NCBI RefSeq assembly: GCF_023898315.1
Contig: NC_064614.1
Location: forward strand, 73,110,501 to 73,174,500
Reading direction: 5' to 3'
Length of the DNA stretch: 64,000 bases
From: Schistocerca nitens
Lineage: Eukaryota > Arthropoda > Insecta > Orthoptera > Acrididae
Every line of letters begins with the position of its first letter. Position 1 is the stretch's first letter. Below the pieces are notes generated by a model. It was not told the DNA's origin. It made no database searches and worked only from the letters and a program-made list of their open reading frames with translations. Made by a program: the position numbers and the translations under genes. Of the stretch, positions 45,481 through 57,145 are shown in pieces.

Positions 45481-47870
45481 TCACCCTCTACTTAAATTTT
45501 TTTTGTTCTTGAATGTTAATGAATGAAAAAAAAATTTAATTACAAAAATGGAAGCAAGAGTACAGCTTAACTTCCTATGAAAATTTAAAAATTGAAATCT
45601 AAACATATAGAAACATTAAAAGAAAACTGATTACCTACAGTAATTATTTAAATTATGGGCATGTTCATTGCCTTTTAAACAATATCATTCAAATTTCAAG
45701 CAAGGTCAATGAAATATTTTGGCATACATATTGCCTTAGACAAACAAACACATACAAATTGAAAATTTATGAAAATCTTAGATCCATTAAATACATTAAA
45801 TACATTTTTACATACACAAATTCAAAGAAAATAACATGATACATAAACAGATGATTATCTCTTAGCAGTCTTTTCTAAACCTGAAAGAAAAGTACACAAA
45901 TAATTTTTACACATGTGGTTGTAGCCGCTTTGGCTGGCGTCCTACACTTCCATTCACGAGGGTAGAGGAGGGGAAGTTGCTATGGTGTGCATCCTTCTCG
46001 ATCACTCTAAATTACATGGGGAAAGGGGGGGGGGCGTCACTGTGAGTTGTGTCCAAGTCACTCCACGCTTTCACGCAGCTACCAGGCTGCCATTATCTGG
46101 TTTGTCCTGTAGAACAAACAAAAAGAGTGCCTCAGACTCTGTTCACTTAATATCTATGGGTGGGTCACAATGAAATGGGGATATATATACATTTTATCCT
46201 TCAATATTTTGCTGGAACAAAGTTAACATAACTTTTTCAGTATTACTCTCACGGTTACTTAATTGTCATAAAATCGTTAAACAAATGGCTCAAAACGACT
46301 TTAGTCATGTACTAGAGAAAATTTATGCTCCTAAGGCATACAATCATAAATCATATTTAATCTGAATTTATTATTTCTGGGTCGGAACACTGAACCAATG
46401 CTCGGTACATTCCTGATACATTTGTATTGCATTTATTTAGCTGACTCATCTTCAATTACCTTATTTTTAGAGATAGTATGAGTATAATTAGTGGTTGTTT
46501 TCTCAGCTTCTTTGTACATGTGAGTAACTTTTGGTAATAGCACAGTTGTGAGTGTTCAAAACACACTACGTTTAGTTGACTACTAAATCCACTTATTGGT
46601 CCTCTGCTGTTGTCAGTTCCACATCTGCAGTTAGGTACTTTCTTACTTTGAAGTGTATTTATGCTGAGCTAAAATAATGTTTTACGTCTGCCATTATGTT
46701 ACTTATTGACTTTGCTAGTGTATGTACTTATTTAACACTCACTCCATTACAATTTTAAAGCATAGGATAGCACATTTATTTCATATCTTTAGTGTATTGC
46801 AGCTGATCAGTTTGCTCACGTGGCAACCCATTTCCACTCGATCGGACGCTGAAACCACAGGTAGTCTCTCTCAGACCTACCACTAAAGTGCATCAAGTAA
46901 TTATGGACGAGCGTAATGCTAATTCCATTAAACCTATAGGACACCATGAGCTGCTCTGTCTCATCTAACATAAGGGTACCTATGGTCGCATTCACGCCTC
47001 CAACTCATAAACTCAATACGTGTAGGTGTATCCTGTCACACACTACACCAAAATAACGGCCAGCTCCAACCTTATAAATACTTCAGGGATGTGTCCTTCA
47101 CGTCTCAACCACAAACACTGCTCAATTCTATTTCACTGCCATTCCATGCTACACCAGGTGAGTTTATTCTTACAACATATCTGCATATTTTTCATAACAC
47201 TAAGCAATCTCTTTCTTACTATTTATTAGTTAGCTCTAATGCATACACTAGGTTTCACTACCACTTCAGATCCTGCTTGTACATGCATTTGTACATCTTT
47301 TTAAAATATTATTGTGGGACCATTTCCAATAAAACAACACTTTGTACTTACTATTTTACCAGGGTTCTATACATAATTGTTACTCAAATACATTTGTATC
47401 TTAATTACGTCATACTTCTCTATTGTTTGTCACTATTAGGTTTGTCACATTAGGTATTTTTCTTCACTAATCGGTAGATAGAATGGTTACATAACTCATG
47501 GCTTGATAGCCATGACAGAAAATTTTCATGTGTTGGAAAGAAGAGGTCGAAATTTTAGGTGGATAGAAAAGATGAAGAAAGAGTGAGACCTGAAATGGGA
47601 AAGAAGATCTCACACAGCTGGGACTGCACAGCTGCCACACTGTGTAGAGGTTACAGAACAACCTCCTCCCTACAGCATTCATTAGCTGAATGCTGGCTTA
47701 ATAGTCATACCGGAAGAATTTAGTATTGGAAAGAAGAGGTCGAAATTTTTGTGGATAGGAAAGATGAAGAGTGAGTGAGACCTGAAATGGGAAAGAAGAT
47801 CTCACACAGCTGGGACTGCACAGCTGCCACACTGTGTAGAGGTTACACAACAACCTCCTCCCTACAGCAT
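45481..47870 (-). other. Gypsy-C interior that replaces pol, no recognisable gene
   Basis: About 2.4 kb of AT-rich sequence where RT-RNaseH-IN is expected. Frames at 47026-47453 on + are hydrophobic, low-complexity and unrecognised. A 192-bp tandem duplication lies at its edge (47533-47870). A G-run lies at about 46026. Confidence 0.65.
47533..47870. repeat. 192-bp tandem duplication at the pol deletion edge
   Basis: Two copies beginning ttggaaagaagaggtcgaaa (47533 and 47725) and running through ctcccactacagcattcatt-like ends, with few differences. The second copy abuts the truncated protease frame. Confidence 0.85.
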
Positions 47871-49290
47871 TCATTCATAACCTTTGACCATGCCACGTCG
47901 ATCTGAAAATACTTTATGATGCCTTTTTAGAACCTGTCTCAGTTCTTCCTTCTGATTGGCTGAAATCTTATCGATTTCCTGCAATTTAACTTCTATTTTG
48001 TCCAAAATAACTGCTTCTTCTTCTTCTGTGTTCAGCTTTCTTGTACTAAGATTAACACCATCGTCCCAATATCTCCTATTTTTCAAAACTCGTATAGGCA
48101 GCTCCCAAGTTTCATCATCAGTTACTACATGTTTATTACTAAAAGGTACTATACTTACTCCGGTTATTGGCAAGACCATTTTTAACTGGCTTCTTTCAAA
48201 GTCAACAACACTCTGATATTTTGACAAGAAATCTATGCCAATTAAAACCTCAATACTGAGATTGTTTACAATTAAACATGGATGATCAATTAAATTACCA
48301 TTTATGTTAAAGGGCAGTAAAGCTTCTTGCTTTACCGTTTTTGACACCTTGCCAGTAGCACCAATTATTCTTAGTCCTGATACCCTCATTACTGTAAGCT
48401 TGTCTTTACCTGGTAATGCATCAAAGAAGGACTGAGATATTGCACTCACCTCACTTCCACTGTCTAAGAGACAACGTACATTGATACCCAACATATTCAC
48501 TATTATTATAGGGTGGCTTATTCTAGGTTGTACAGATGGTTCCTCAAATTCATCTAATAGTTCCTTTTGGATTTGTCTCCAACTAAAGTGATCGACATCT
48601 GTCTTCATTACATTTAGGTCACAGTGTGTAGGGGTTTCCTGAATTACATTTTCAGCTGCCTTTTCCAGTCTGTCTATTAATTTTAAATCGAAACACCGCA
48701 CGACTTCATTACATTTAGTTTGCTGAACATGACCCAAATTACTGTTGTCTGAGCGATTTTGTGCCTCCAGACCGGGCATAACATTAGTTACAGCTAAACC
48801 ACTTTCACCATTATCGTCGGTTTCCTTCTCAAGTGACAACTGGTCACAGCTACTGGGGTCCTCGACCCTCAACAGCCTACCCTCTACATCCTCACTTATC
48901 TCCTGTCCTGAATCTATTAGTACATTATCAACATCCTGCCCAGGCACTTTGGATAAGAGCACATCATCTTCATCGTAAATATAAGCATGAATTTCTTCTG
49001 CTTCTTCACTTGACAATTCAGTATTTTGTAGCTCCTCCCTATCATTACACTGCTGCGCCTTCTCTTTCTCTTCCCACTTAGAAAGCGTCTCTAACACGGT
49101 ATCTATCAAATATTGTGAGTGATCTAATATTTCTGTTGTATCCTTAGGTGCTACCGACTCTTCATCCACATGTTCAGTTTGAGTATTCTGATCTGTCTTA
49201 CCAATTCCCTTAACTACTGGCTTAGGAAAAGTAACCGCCTGGTGAGCGCCAGTGTCCTCATAGACGGGAACTAGTTTTCCTGCCTCGGCC
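47871..49290 (-). CDS. Protease region of Gypsy-C, truncated before RT
   Basis: The frame is open from about 49290, overlapping the end of gag in the -1 frame, and stops at 47871. The first half is acidic linker. The aspartic protease follows (about 48520-48160) with CLLDSGSEVSAIS, GLRIIGATG and LIGIDFL. The tail EELRQVLKRHHKVFSDRRG and GMVKGYE corresponds to the region just before RT in Gypsy-B (KNVFDERPGVIKGY), then a stop follows at once, so pol was cut off at this point. It would be made by -1 frameshifting from gag; no canonical slippery heptamer is obvious at the gag end (cag gaa aac tag). Confidence 0.82.
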
Positions 49291-50530
49291 TACTGCTGTT
49301 TCCTTTATTTTCATTATAGTTAGCTGGCATAGCATTGCCTTCTGCACTGTTGTTTACCTGCATAATTCTGTTAGGAACAACATTACTGTCATTTAGATGC
49401 CATTGTTGGTTCTGATAATTATTTCCCCAATTCCTACCTCTCTTAGGATGGCGAACACCTACTGTTCTGATGTTTACATTGCCATTTTGTTCGTTCCTAA
49501 AATTACTACTATTGTTATTAGCATTTCTGTTATTACGTGCTTGCTCCTCATTGGCAGCAACACGTTCTACACGTTCCAGATACTCAATGAAACGATCCAG
49601 ATTGTCTCTAGGGGCAGATATAATTCTAGTTTGCCAATACCATGGCAGTTTGGCTTCAAGACCTAGTATAATCATTTCCGTTTTTAGCTTTTCCGCCAAA
49701 TGTGACAAACGTGAGATCCATGACCTAGCAAACTCTTTAATTGATTCCTTGCCTGCATTGAAGCGTTTTCCACTCCAAAATTCTCTCAACACTTCATTTT
49801 GCTTATTACTAGACCAATATTCATTAATAAAAGCTGTTTTAAACTCCGCTAATGTTTTACACTTCAACATAACATCAGCTGACCAACGCATGGCGTCACC
49901 TGCTAAATGGCTTCTAATAAATGAGATTTTCTCTCGTTCAGACCAAGTTGGTGGAATCACATCTTCAAAATCGTTCCAGAAATCTAGCGGGTGGATATTT
50001 TTATCTGGATCGAACCGCAAGAACTGCCGACACCCGATAAAAGCGGCGTTTGCAGCTACAATTTGTTGTATACTACAATTACCAGAAGTTACTGAAGCTA
50101 CTTTACTCTCAATGTTAGCAATGTTAGTACTAATATTTTCTACTTTCATTTCCACATTATCTACTCTTTGCGCAATATGAGTAGTATCAGTTTTGATTGC
50201 ATCTACGTCAGCTTGACATATGTTTACTTTTATATTAACATCTTTAAATCTATCTGAGCACAGTTCAGATTCTGCCTCGATCTTTTCTGTTAACTTGTGC
50301 TCCAGCTTCGCATCTTCCATTTGGAAGTCTTTGCGAACCTCAGCAACTTCGGATTTAACTGTTTTATACATTTCAGAAAACTGTTGAGCAACCGTTTTCT
50401 TAATATCCTCATGACTGTAATCAATTTTATAATTTAAACTATCTAGATCCTCTTTCAACTTATTGCAACCAGCCTTGAAGGTATCGTCCATTACCTCCAA
50501 TCGTTTATTAAAATTAGTTTGGCTGGCCAT
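49271..50530 (-). CDS. gag: Gag of Gypsy-C, coiled coil and capsid part
   Basis: 419 residues. The first half is coiled coil (NKRLEVMDDTF...VEMKVENISTNIANIESKV), then the capsid-like domain with IHPLDFWNDFEDVIPPTWSE and KISFIRSHLAGDAM, then a basic Asn/Arg-rich tail without zinc knuckles, ending at TAG 49271-49273. A frameshift near 50530-50570 separates it from the N-terminal part. Confidence 0.85.
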   Translation of the reverse strand: MASQTNFNKRLEVMDDTFKAGCNKLKEDLDSLNYKIDYSHEDIKKTVAQQFSEMYKTVKSEVAEVRKDFQMEDAKLEHKLTEKIEAESELCSDRFKDVNIKVNICQADVDAIKTDTTHIAQRVDNVEMKVENISTNIANIESKVASVTSGNCSIQQIVAANAAFIGCRQFLRFDPDKNIHPLDFWNDFEDVIPPTWSEREKISFIRSHLAGDAMRWSADVMLKCKTLAEFKTAFINEYWSSNKQNEVLREFWSGKRFNAGKESIKEFARSWISRLSHLAEKLKTEMIILGLEAKLPWYWQTRIISAPRDNLDRFIEYLERVERVAANEEQARNNRNANNNSSNFRNEQNGNVNIRTVGVRHPKRGRNWGNNYQNQQWHLNDSNVVPNRIMQVNNSAEGNAMPANYNENKGNSSRPRQEN

Positions 50531-50567
50531 AATCTCATACTTTAATTCAGCATTACTACTTTTGACC

Positions 50568-51080
50568 TCAGATATTTGACTTTAATTCAGCTGTCATTTT
50601 TGCATTACTGGCTGACATTTTTGCATTACTGGCAGCTATTGCTTGTAATATAACATTTAAATCAACAGCCCCAGTATCTTTGGGTTGCTCATTAGCTGGC
50701 TTTTTATCACACTCAGGTGACGAAAAACTAGCTCCAATACCAGAATCATCAAAACTAAGTGAAACTTCAGATTGATCAGTTATATCTAACTTCTCCTTCT
50801 TAAACTCTACCATCTCTGATGACTGTTTCATTTTTAATTCATCAGAGAAACTATCATCCAATAAATTTACAATTTCTACTTTCTGCTTTACTACAGGGGT
50901 CTCTATTATTGAATCATTGCCCCTTCGCACACTACTGTCAGGAGACAATACTTCATATTTCACTTTAACATTACTACTTTCATGCATGTTTATACTTGAA
51001 ACGTTGTCTGAAATTACAGTTCCCTCAACAGACATAGGTTCTAATTTAAGTTTAAACTCAGTTTCTTTTGGCGGTTCCAT
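50568..51080 (-). pseudogene. gag: Gag of Gypsy-C, N-terminal part
   Basis: From ATG 51080 (MEPPKETEFKLKLEP) an acidic, Ser-rich region runs to a stop at 50568. Codons open upstream to 51197 start with GTG, not ATG. The C-terminal repeats NAKMSASNAKMTAEL lead into the coiled coil in another frame, so one small insertion or deletion near 50570 has broken gag. Confidence 0.7.
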
Positions 51081-51481
51081 CGCCGACAGTCTTTTAGTGC
51101 AGGTTAGTAAAATTTTTAACAGCTTTTCACTTAACTTAGTTCCTTCTGCACGAAGTTGTCGGCGCGGCGTACCAGGATTACTGATGCGACGTGGCACGTT
51201 GAACTGCAGACGGCACTCCGTGTGTTTGCGTGGCCCGTAATTGCAGGCGCGGCTCCGGCTGCTGCAGCGGACGACTGCGGTACGGCAAAACTGGCTTCTC
51301 GCGATGCCGGCAGCACCGCTAGACTCAGTGCCAGCTCCGTCAATCCAGATGCGTTGTTAATCCAATTGCGTCGTCTCGTCCACATGCACACGTGACACTT
51401 TCACTGTTCTATTACTCGGCTGCGTGTCGCATTCCACTCGCGAATCCGAATAGTTAAAAATCACTTTCACTTAGTTGATTT

Positions 51482-51497
51482 CTCGGCCGATGCACCA
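51482..51497 (-). promoter_or_regulatory. Primer-binding site of Gypsy-C, complementary to tRNA-Gly
   Basis: On the minus strand, just after the 5' LTR, the sequence reads TGGTGCATCGGCCGAG. The first 14 bases are complementary to the known 3' end of animal tRNA-Gly(GCC), including CCA. Confidence 0.8.
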
Positions 51498-51501
51498 TAT
51501 G

Positions 51502-52992
51502 TGGTGTGGCGGTTAAGAAGGGAAATATTGTTGTTGCTGTATAAATGTTTGGTTGTTGAATCAGTTTCTGGCTTTTAGAATGTTGTTAATGCTGTCTTTC
51601 GCCGTTCTCAACACTGGCTCTCTATTTACTTTTTAGCCCCCAGAAAGTGATTTAACAAAACGTGAAGCCTGTAATTAGAGTTCCTAGCGCCCACTTCATC
51701 TGAGAGTACCATTATAGCTGCAGCTTATAGCTCTGAGGAATTAGGAGATTGTCCGGGATTTATAATCAAAAACGATATTTCAAAATAGTTGAGTATATTC
51801 TGAAATTCACTGATAAAAAAAAAACACAAGTATCCATACAGCCTAACTAACAGAGCAGTTCAGAGTCTAATGCGCTGATGCAACTATAAATGTCCGAATT
51901 AAATGTTAAAAATAATGCTCGCCATAATTTGATGAGAATACTTCATCAAACGCCACGCTAAATTATTGGTAGAATGTCTGTCCCGCGACGGCACGTGAAA
52001 ATACGACAATACGCAAACTGAAGCTAGATAATGAAAATCACTTGAAATGATTTCATGGTTACGCGCATCTCGAGTAACTTAATACGGCACCCGAGGCTGT
52101 TTGTAGCAGTGATACCGACGCGACGCGACTGCCGACACAGATGGCGTGTTATTCAGCGTCTGGAGTGAACTGGGGCCTTCCTTCCTCGCGCAACGTTCTT
52201 ATATATAAAGCCGCGGTGCGGACGGCTAAGGGAACGCCTGATCAAATCGGCTGTCCCGACTAGCCGCTGGGCTAGTAACGCACCACTTCAAGTTACATAA
52301 TAAATTATAGCTTCTTTTGCTGATGGCCGATGAAGCTCTTAATTTAAACGTGCATTCAGCACGCAGGTAAGTATTGATAATAAAATTTTGACGTGGCTAA
52401 GTTAAATATTTTGGGCGAGAGAATTAATTTAATTACACTGCACGCAGCAGATGAGCTCTGAACTGTCCCTTTTGAGATCCGCTATCGCTATAATTTTATA
52501 GGTATTCAAAAGAAACTTTTCACATCTTCATATTCATAGCGGACCTCCAACCTATTTAAATCTAAACATCCTAGCCTTATTAATTAGCCTACTTAATCTA
52601 TCTTGCTTCCTTCAGTTTTGAGACGAAAACCACAAAATCATGAATCTCCACTAAAATCTTAATCTGTGAAATCCAAAGTACTGTTTTTATTAAATCATTA
52701 TGAAAGGTGAATCTAAATATAAATTTTGAAGTCTCTAGCTCTTTTCTGTTGCGCCAATGATTTTTACAGAAAAACGTCCAAATTTCGGAAATGGCTTAAG
52801 TTATCGAACTGATATTCAACACACATTAATTTAGTATTATTCCTGACATGCTAGAAAAGTTTTAGGTTATTTGCTTGATTTTTAAAGTATTGCGCAACAT
52901 TTATGACGTCAGAGCTAGTTACAGGACTGGCTGGCACACAATGGAAAGACTGATATGCATTTACTACAGCGTGAGTAGGCTGCTTCCCTAGA
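51502..52992 (-). repeat. 5' LTR of Gypsy-C
   Basis: Same sequence as 43989-45480 with scattered single differences. Edges are uncertain by one or two bases on the inner side. Confidence 0.9.
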
Positions 52993-53386
52993 CCCGGCAC
53001 GAATCCGCCCGGCGAATTTGTGTCGAGGTCCTGTGAACCGGCCAGTCTGTGGATGGTTTTTAGCTTGTTTTCCATCTGCATCGGCGAATGCGGGCTGGTT
53101 CCCCTTATTCCGGCGATTGCTGCGCAAACAAGTTCTCCACGTACGCGTACACCACCATTACTCTACCACGCAAACATAGGGGTTACCCTCATCTGGTGTG
53201 AGACGTTCCCTGGGGGGGGGGGGGGGGGTCCACCGGGGGCAGAACCGCACAATAACCCTGGGTTCGGTGTGGGGCGGTGGAGGGGTGAAGTGCGGTGTGG
53301 TAGTCGTCGTGGGGTTGTGGACCACTGCGGCTGCGGCGGGGACGGCGCCTCTCCGTCGTTTCTAGGTCCCCGGTTAACATACCATA

Positions 53387-55560
53387 CAGTTCATAGAAGG
53401 GGCCAGTGCCATAGAGTACTCTTTATAGAACCGAATTGGTACTCCATCTGGACCTGGTTTCGTGTTTGCTTTCAAATCTTTCAGTTGTTTTCTACGCCAA
53501 GGACGCTTTTTACTATGTTGTCCTTATGGGAGGCTGTCCGATGGTCAATTGACGGTATGTTTGTACGATTCTTCTGTGTGAACGATTTCTTGAAGGTGAA
53601 ATTTAAAACTTCTGCGTTCGTTTTGCTATCTTTAACTGCCGCACTAGACTGGTCAACGACAGAGTTAATGAAAGCCTTAGACCAGTTTAATTATTTTACG
53701 TAGTGCCAGAATTTTCTCGGGTTGTCTGTCAGATCTTTTGGTACAGAATTGCGATGGTAGTTGTTGCGTGTTTCGCGCATAGATCTTTTCACATACTCAC
53801 TCTCATCTAACGTTTGGTTGCCGTCATTCGTGCGTTCTGTTCCGAACCGTGAGTGCAACAGCCTCTGCTTCCTCAGAATCTTCCGAATTTCGTTATTAAA
53901 CCATGGCGGGTCTTTTAGATCCTATATCAACTTATTAGGCACATAACTCTCCAGACCAAACTTGGCCCATAATTCCTTTAGGTTCGTCTTAATGGAACTA
54001 TGTGATGTTAATTCAACACCTAAGTGAGATGCTAACAACTGTTTCTCTGCTCTGTCAGCATTCTTGACTAATTTATTAACTTTCATAACCATAGTTTCTA
54101 TTTATATCAATATCGCTAATCCCCATTTCTATACTGATATTGTCGATAAGTCTCGGCCTAATTTTAGCTACAAAGTCTAATATATTTCCATTGCGTATGG
54201 GCTGCCAAGATAGCTGCTCAAGACGGTTTTAAGAAAACGTGTGCAAAAGTATTTCGCATGACTGTCTGTCACTACCACCGCAGTGAATCCGTAAACATTC
54301 CAGTCTATACGCGGAAGGTTTAAGTCAGGTCCAACTATTACTGCATGATCTGGGTATTAACGCACTGCACACTGTAGACTCTGTTTGAATAACTCTACAC
54401 CTGTCACAGCGGAGTTGGGTGGCCGTTAAGAAACAGCCAAAAATGAACCTGGATTCACCAACATCTGTTATACGCACACAGGTCACACTCAACTTTGATC
54501 TCAATAGAGACAATATTTTTGTCAAATGCAATGAACCTCAACTGCAGTGAACAGTGTCTTTACCCTGAACACGGTTTGACTCCCCCTGCTGCTTATCGGC
54601 TGGCGATGTTCATCAGAGTGCCTAAAACTACCGTCTATCCTAAGAAATCCTTTTGTGCGCTCCACAAGTACTCTGCTACCGAAATAGCTACTCCCTTTTC
54701 GTAGTGAACCATAAAAATTGTCAATGTAAGTCCTACAAACTCCCACACGATAACGTAAATCTAGAAATCTCTATCCGAGACCTTCACAGAGTCGGCAAAT
54801 ACTTTTGTTGAGACCCTCCACTCAGCTCCAAACCAAAGGACCCTGGTCAGCTCTGGGAAGAATGCCAGCAGTCTTCACCACCTCCTCCAGCCACCTGTAT
54901 GAACTGAGGGTGGCCTCAAAAGCCATGCGACAGCCATCGTTGGTGCCAACGTAAGCCACAACTTGTAGACGATTACACCCTGCACACTCGACAGTAGCTG
55001 GCGAGTGCGCCTCCGCATCACGGATGAGGCGCACCAGCAGACATACCGAGTACACATTGGCCTTCTTTCAGAACCTGAACGCCATCTTCCCAGGGGGCGC
55101 CAAAACACACCTAGCGTTGGCGCTCCCAATAACTAGTAAAACGGTGCCTCTATGTGCCTGCTCGGACCCTGCTAAAGAAGCAGCCATATGTCCACTCACA
55201 GGGTGAATATTCGAGGCCAGGCAGCCAGTGTCCACACTGGCCCTCTGCCTCGAGCGACGCAAATATGTTAGCAACAGCCACTGAACGTAAATGTGTTGGC
55301 AACAGCCACTGAACGTGGTGTGTAGGGGGATCCACCACATTGGTTACACTGGGATGTGCCTTGGAAGGAGAGCCCTTGCAACGCACCTGATTCTCCGTCA
55401 CCACCACAACCCAAGGCAGCAGCCTGAATGTGGCTGGCTATAGCCAAAACCGCATTGAGCAGTTCGCAAACTGAGGCCAGCTCCTCTGTATCCGCACATG
55501 GCATGCACACATCCCAGCAAGACTAACTGAAAATGTAAATTCTGAAATCAGGCAGAATCC
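53387..55560 (-). pseudogene. Decayed LINE 5' half (ORF1, endonuclease, RT start)
   Basis: On the minus strand: at 55510-54822 a Cys-containing and then GTND-containing region (VVAYVGTND) that resembles esterase-type ORF1 of CR1/Jockey LINEs; at about 54350-54290 GPDLNLPRIDW, an endonuclease block; at about 53660-53420 a linker ending in KPGPDGVPIRF, the start of the RT. Many stops and frameshifts. The RT itself is missing, as the copy ends at the SINE edge near 53386. The ORF1 assignment is the weakest part. Confidence 0.6.
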
Positions 55561-55742
55561 TAGATATGCAACTTGCTACCCTCCTTATGTGTTACCAGTG
55601 GACGCTTATGCGCTGATGAGCTATCCAGCTGGCTGTTCAGTGAGCAACTTAAAAAATGTCAGTTCAAATAGTTGCGGTCCTTTTCAGATTGGTAAGACAT
55701 CATGAGAAGATATGAAATTTCCAGTGTTCCTACTGTATACAG

Positions 55743-57137
55743 CAGGGCTTAACAACTGGCCAGTTTTGAGCGCGAGTACTCGCGTCTGCTTAGGCACGTG
55801 CTCGCGAGCAGGTGCAAGGTCGCGGAGTAGGGAGGGAGGGGAGGGAGGGGAAATGCGCGCGCACGTTTGAATAGGGCCGCAGCTTGCCTATTGAAATAGC
55901 GCTGACTGTGTAACGTTTAAAGTACTACGATCAGCTCTAACAGTCACTTCGCTGGTAAAGAATCATGTCAAGTCGCCGTTGTGTAACCCCAACCATGCTT
56001 TCGCAGTTGGGACGAATTGTATCTGTTTACAGAAAAAGATGGTGTTGCAAAATGTTTAGTATGTCACAAAACGCTGAATTCTTTTAGGAAATTTAATTTG
56101 CAGTGACATTATATGTCGTACCACGCGAAAGACTACGGAAGTGGAAAATGTGATGGACCAGATCGTGCACAGGAAGTTATTAAACTTAAAAGAAAGCTAT
56201 CCGAAGAAGATCTGGACGACGAAGGAAAATCAACTGAGGCAGCTCTCAGAGTGAGTTACAAAATTGCTTTGCTTTTAGCAAAATCCCTGCGCCCCTTCAC
56301 TGATGGCGATTTAATAAAAGAATGTTTGGTAGTTGCAGCGGAACATTTGTGTCCATCTCAAGTTGAACAGTTTCGGATTGTGCCATTATCTAACATGACC
56401 ATTATGCGTCGCATACAGGACATGGCAGACGACCTCCAGAGCCAGCTTGCAAATATCTGTATAGATTTTATGGCTTGATTCGTCCTGAGCTGCAACTAGA
56501 AATTCTTGACCTGCAGTGTGACAGAGAATACAGAGACAAATTTCAGAACAAGAAAAACATTTTGGAATTCTACAGACACTTCCCTCAGGATAGATTTCCC
56601 AGTTTGCACAAACTGGCGGCTACAATAATATAAATGTTCGGTTCCAGGTATGTTTGTGAACAACTGTTCTCTGCAATGAAATGTAACAAGACGCGCCTGA
56701 GAAACGCATTGTCTGTTCGAAATTTAAACTGCACGCTGCGCCTACGATGCACAAGAACAATTACTCCGAACATAGACGCAATTGTAAAGGGCAAAAAGTA
56801 CAAGATAATCGAGAATCCCACACTTCAGTGACACCTTTTATTGTGTAATAGTTCACAAATTAATACGAATGTAGAGGCATACACTAAGCTAATAAAATTA
56901 TGTGGCACGTGTATATTCTCCTTTATTTGTTTCAATTGTCGCAGTAATAATTCGTGAGTGATATCCCTGCAGGTGGCCGCGGATTTATATTGACTGGCGG
57001 CAGCTGTTGTGTGCCCCACGTGACTCTCCCCACTCTCCACTTTGGTCCTTTAGTGGGGATAGCGTGCTCGCGCTGCTCCGTGCTCGCGCCTTGCTGCTCA
57101 CAGCTTGCTCCGCGAGCACGTATGTTGTGAAGCCCTG
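55743..57137 (+). mobile_element. hAT-type DNA transposon, internally deleted
   Basis: 1,395 bp. Terminal inverted repeats start cagggcttaacaac at the left, and at the right, read backwards, cagggcttcacaac. A perfect 8-bp duplication gtatacag flanks it (55735-55742 and 57138-57145), the hallmark of hAT. Subterminal GC-rich repeats of gctcgcg occur at both ends. Inside is a broken transposase. Confidence 0.93.
55975..56831 (+). pseudogene. Broken hAT transposase, BED finger and dimerisation region
   Basis: The + strand encodes a zinc-finger region at about 56000-56130 (CLVCHKTLNSF, then H...H) with an in-frame TGA at about 56104, most simply a CGA to TGA change. The frame 56113-56478 follows (EHLCPSQVEQFRIVPLS), like hAT proteins of the ZBED/GTF2IRD2 group. 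It then jumps to the C-terminal dimerisation domain at about 56630-56830 (FGSRYVCEQLFSAMK...RLRNALSVRNL). The catalytic RNase H-like middle is missing, so the protein cannot transpose. Confidence 0.8.
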
Positions 57138-57145
57138 GTATACAG

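Larger units (their letters stand above)
43989..52992 (-). mobile_element. Gypsy-C: non-autonomous Ty3/gypsy element with gag and protease only
   Basis: Two LTRs of about 1.49 kb (43989-45480 and about 51502-52992) face the minus strand. Left and right flanks give the 4-bp duplication accg/cccg with one mismatch, in a SINE whose empty site is known. Interior order on the minus strand: primer-binding site matching tRNA-Gly, gag in two frames, protease in -1, then an abrupt end just before the reverse transcriptase. 2.4 kb of unrelated AT-rich sequence follows instead of RT, RNase H and integrase. LTRs differ by only a few bases by eye (for example at 44193 against 51706), so the deleted form seems to have moved recently with borrowed enzymes. 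Confidence 0.88.
43939..53386 (+). mobile_element. SINE type 3, split by Gypsy-C
   Basis: The head (43939-43988, acggctttccgg...gaaggagcgcctggt) and body (52993-53386, cccggcacgaatccgcc to ccccggttaacatac) flank Gypsy-C. The uninterrupted form is at 59395-59870, where the joint reads ggtccccggcacg. A G-run lies at about 53212-53228. Confidence 0.85.
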
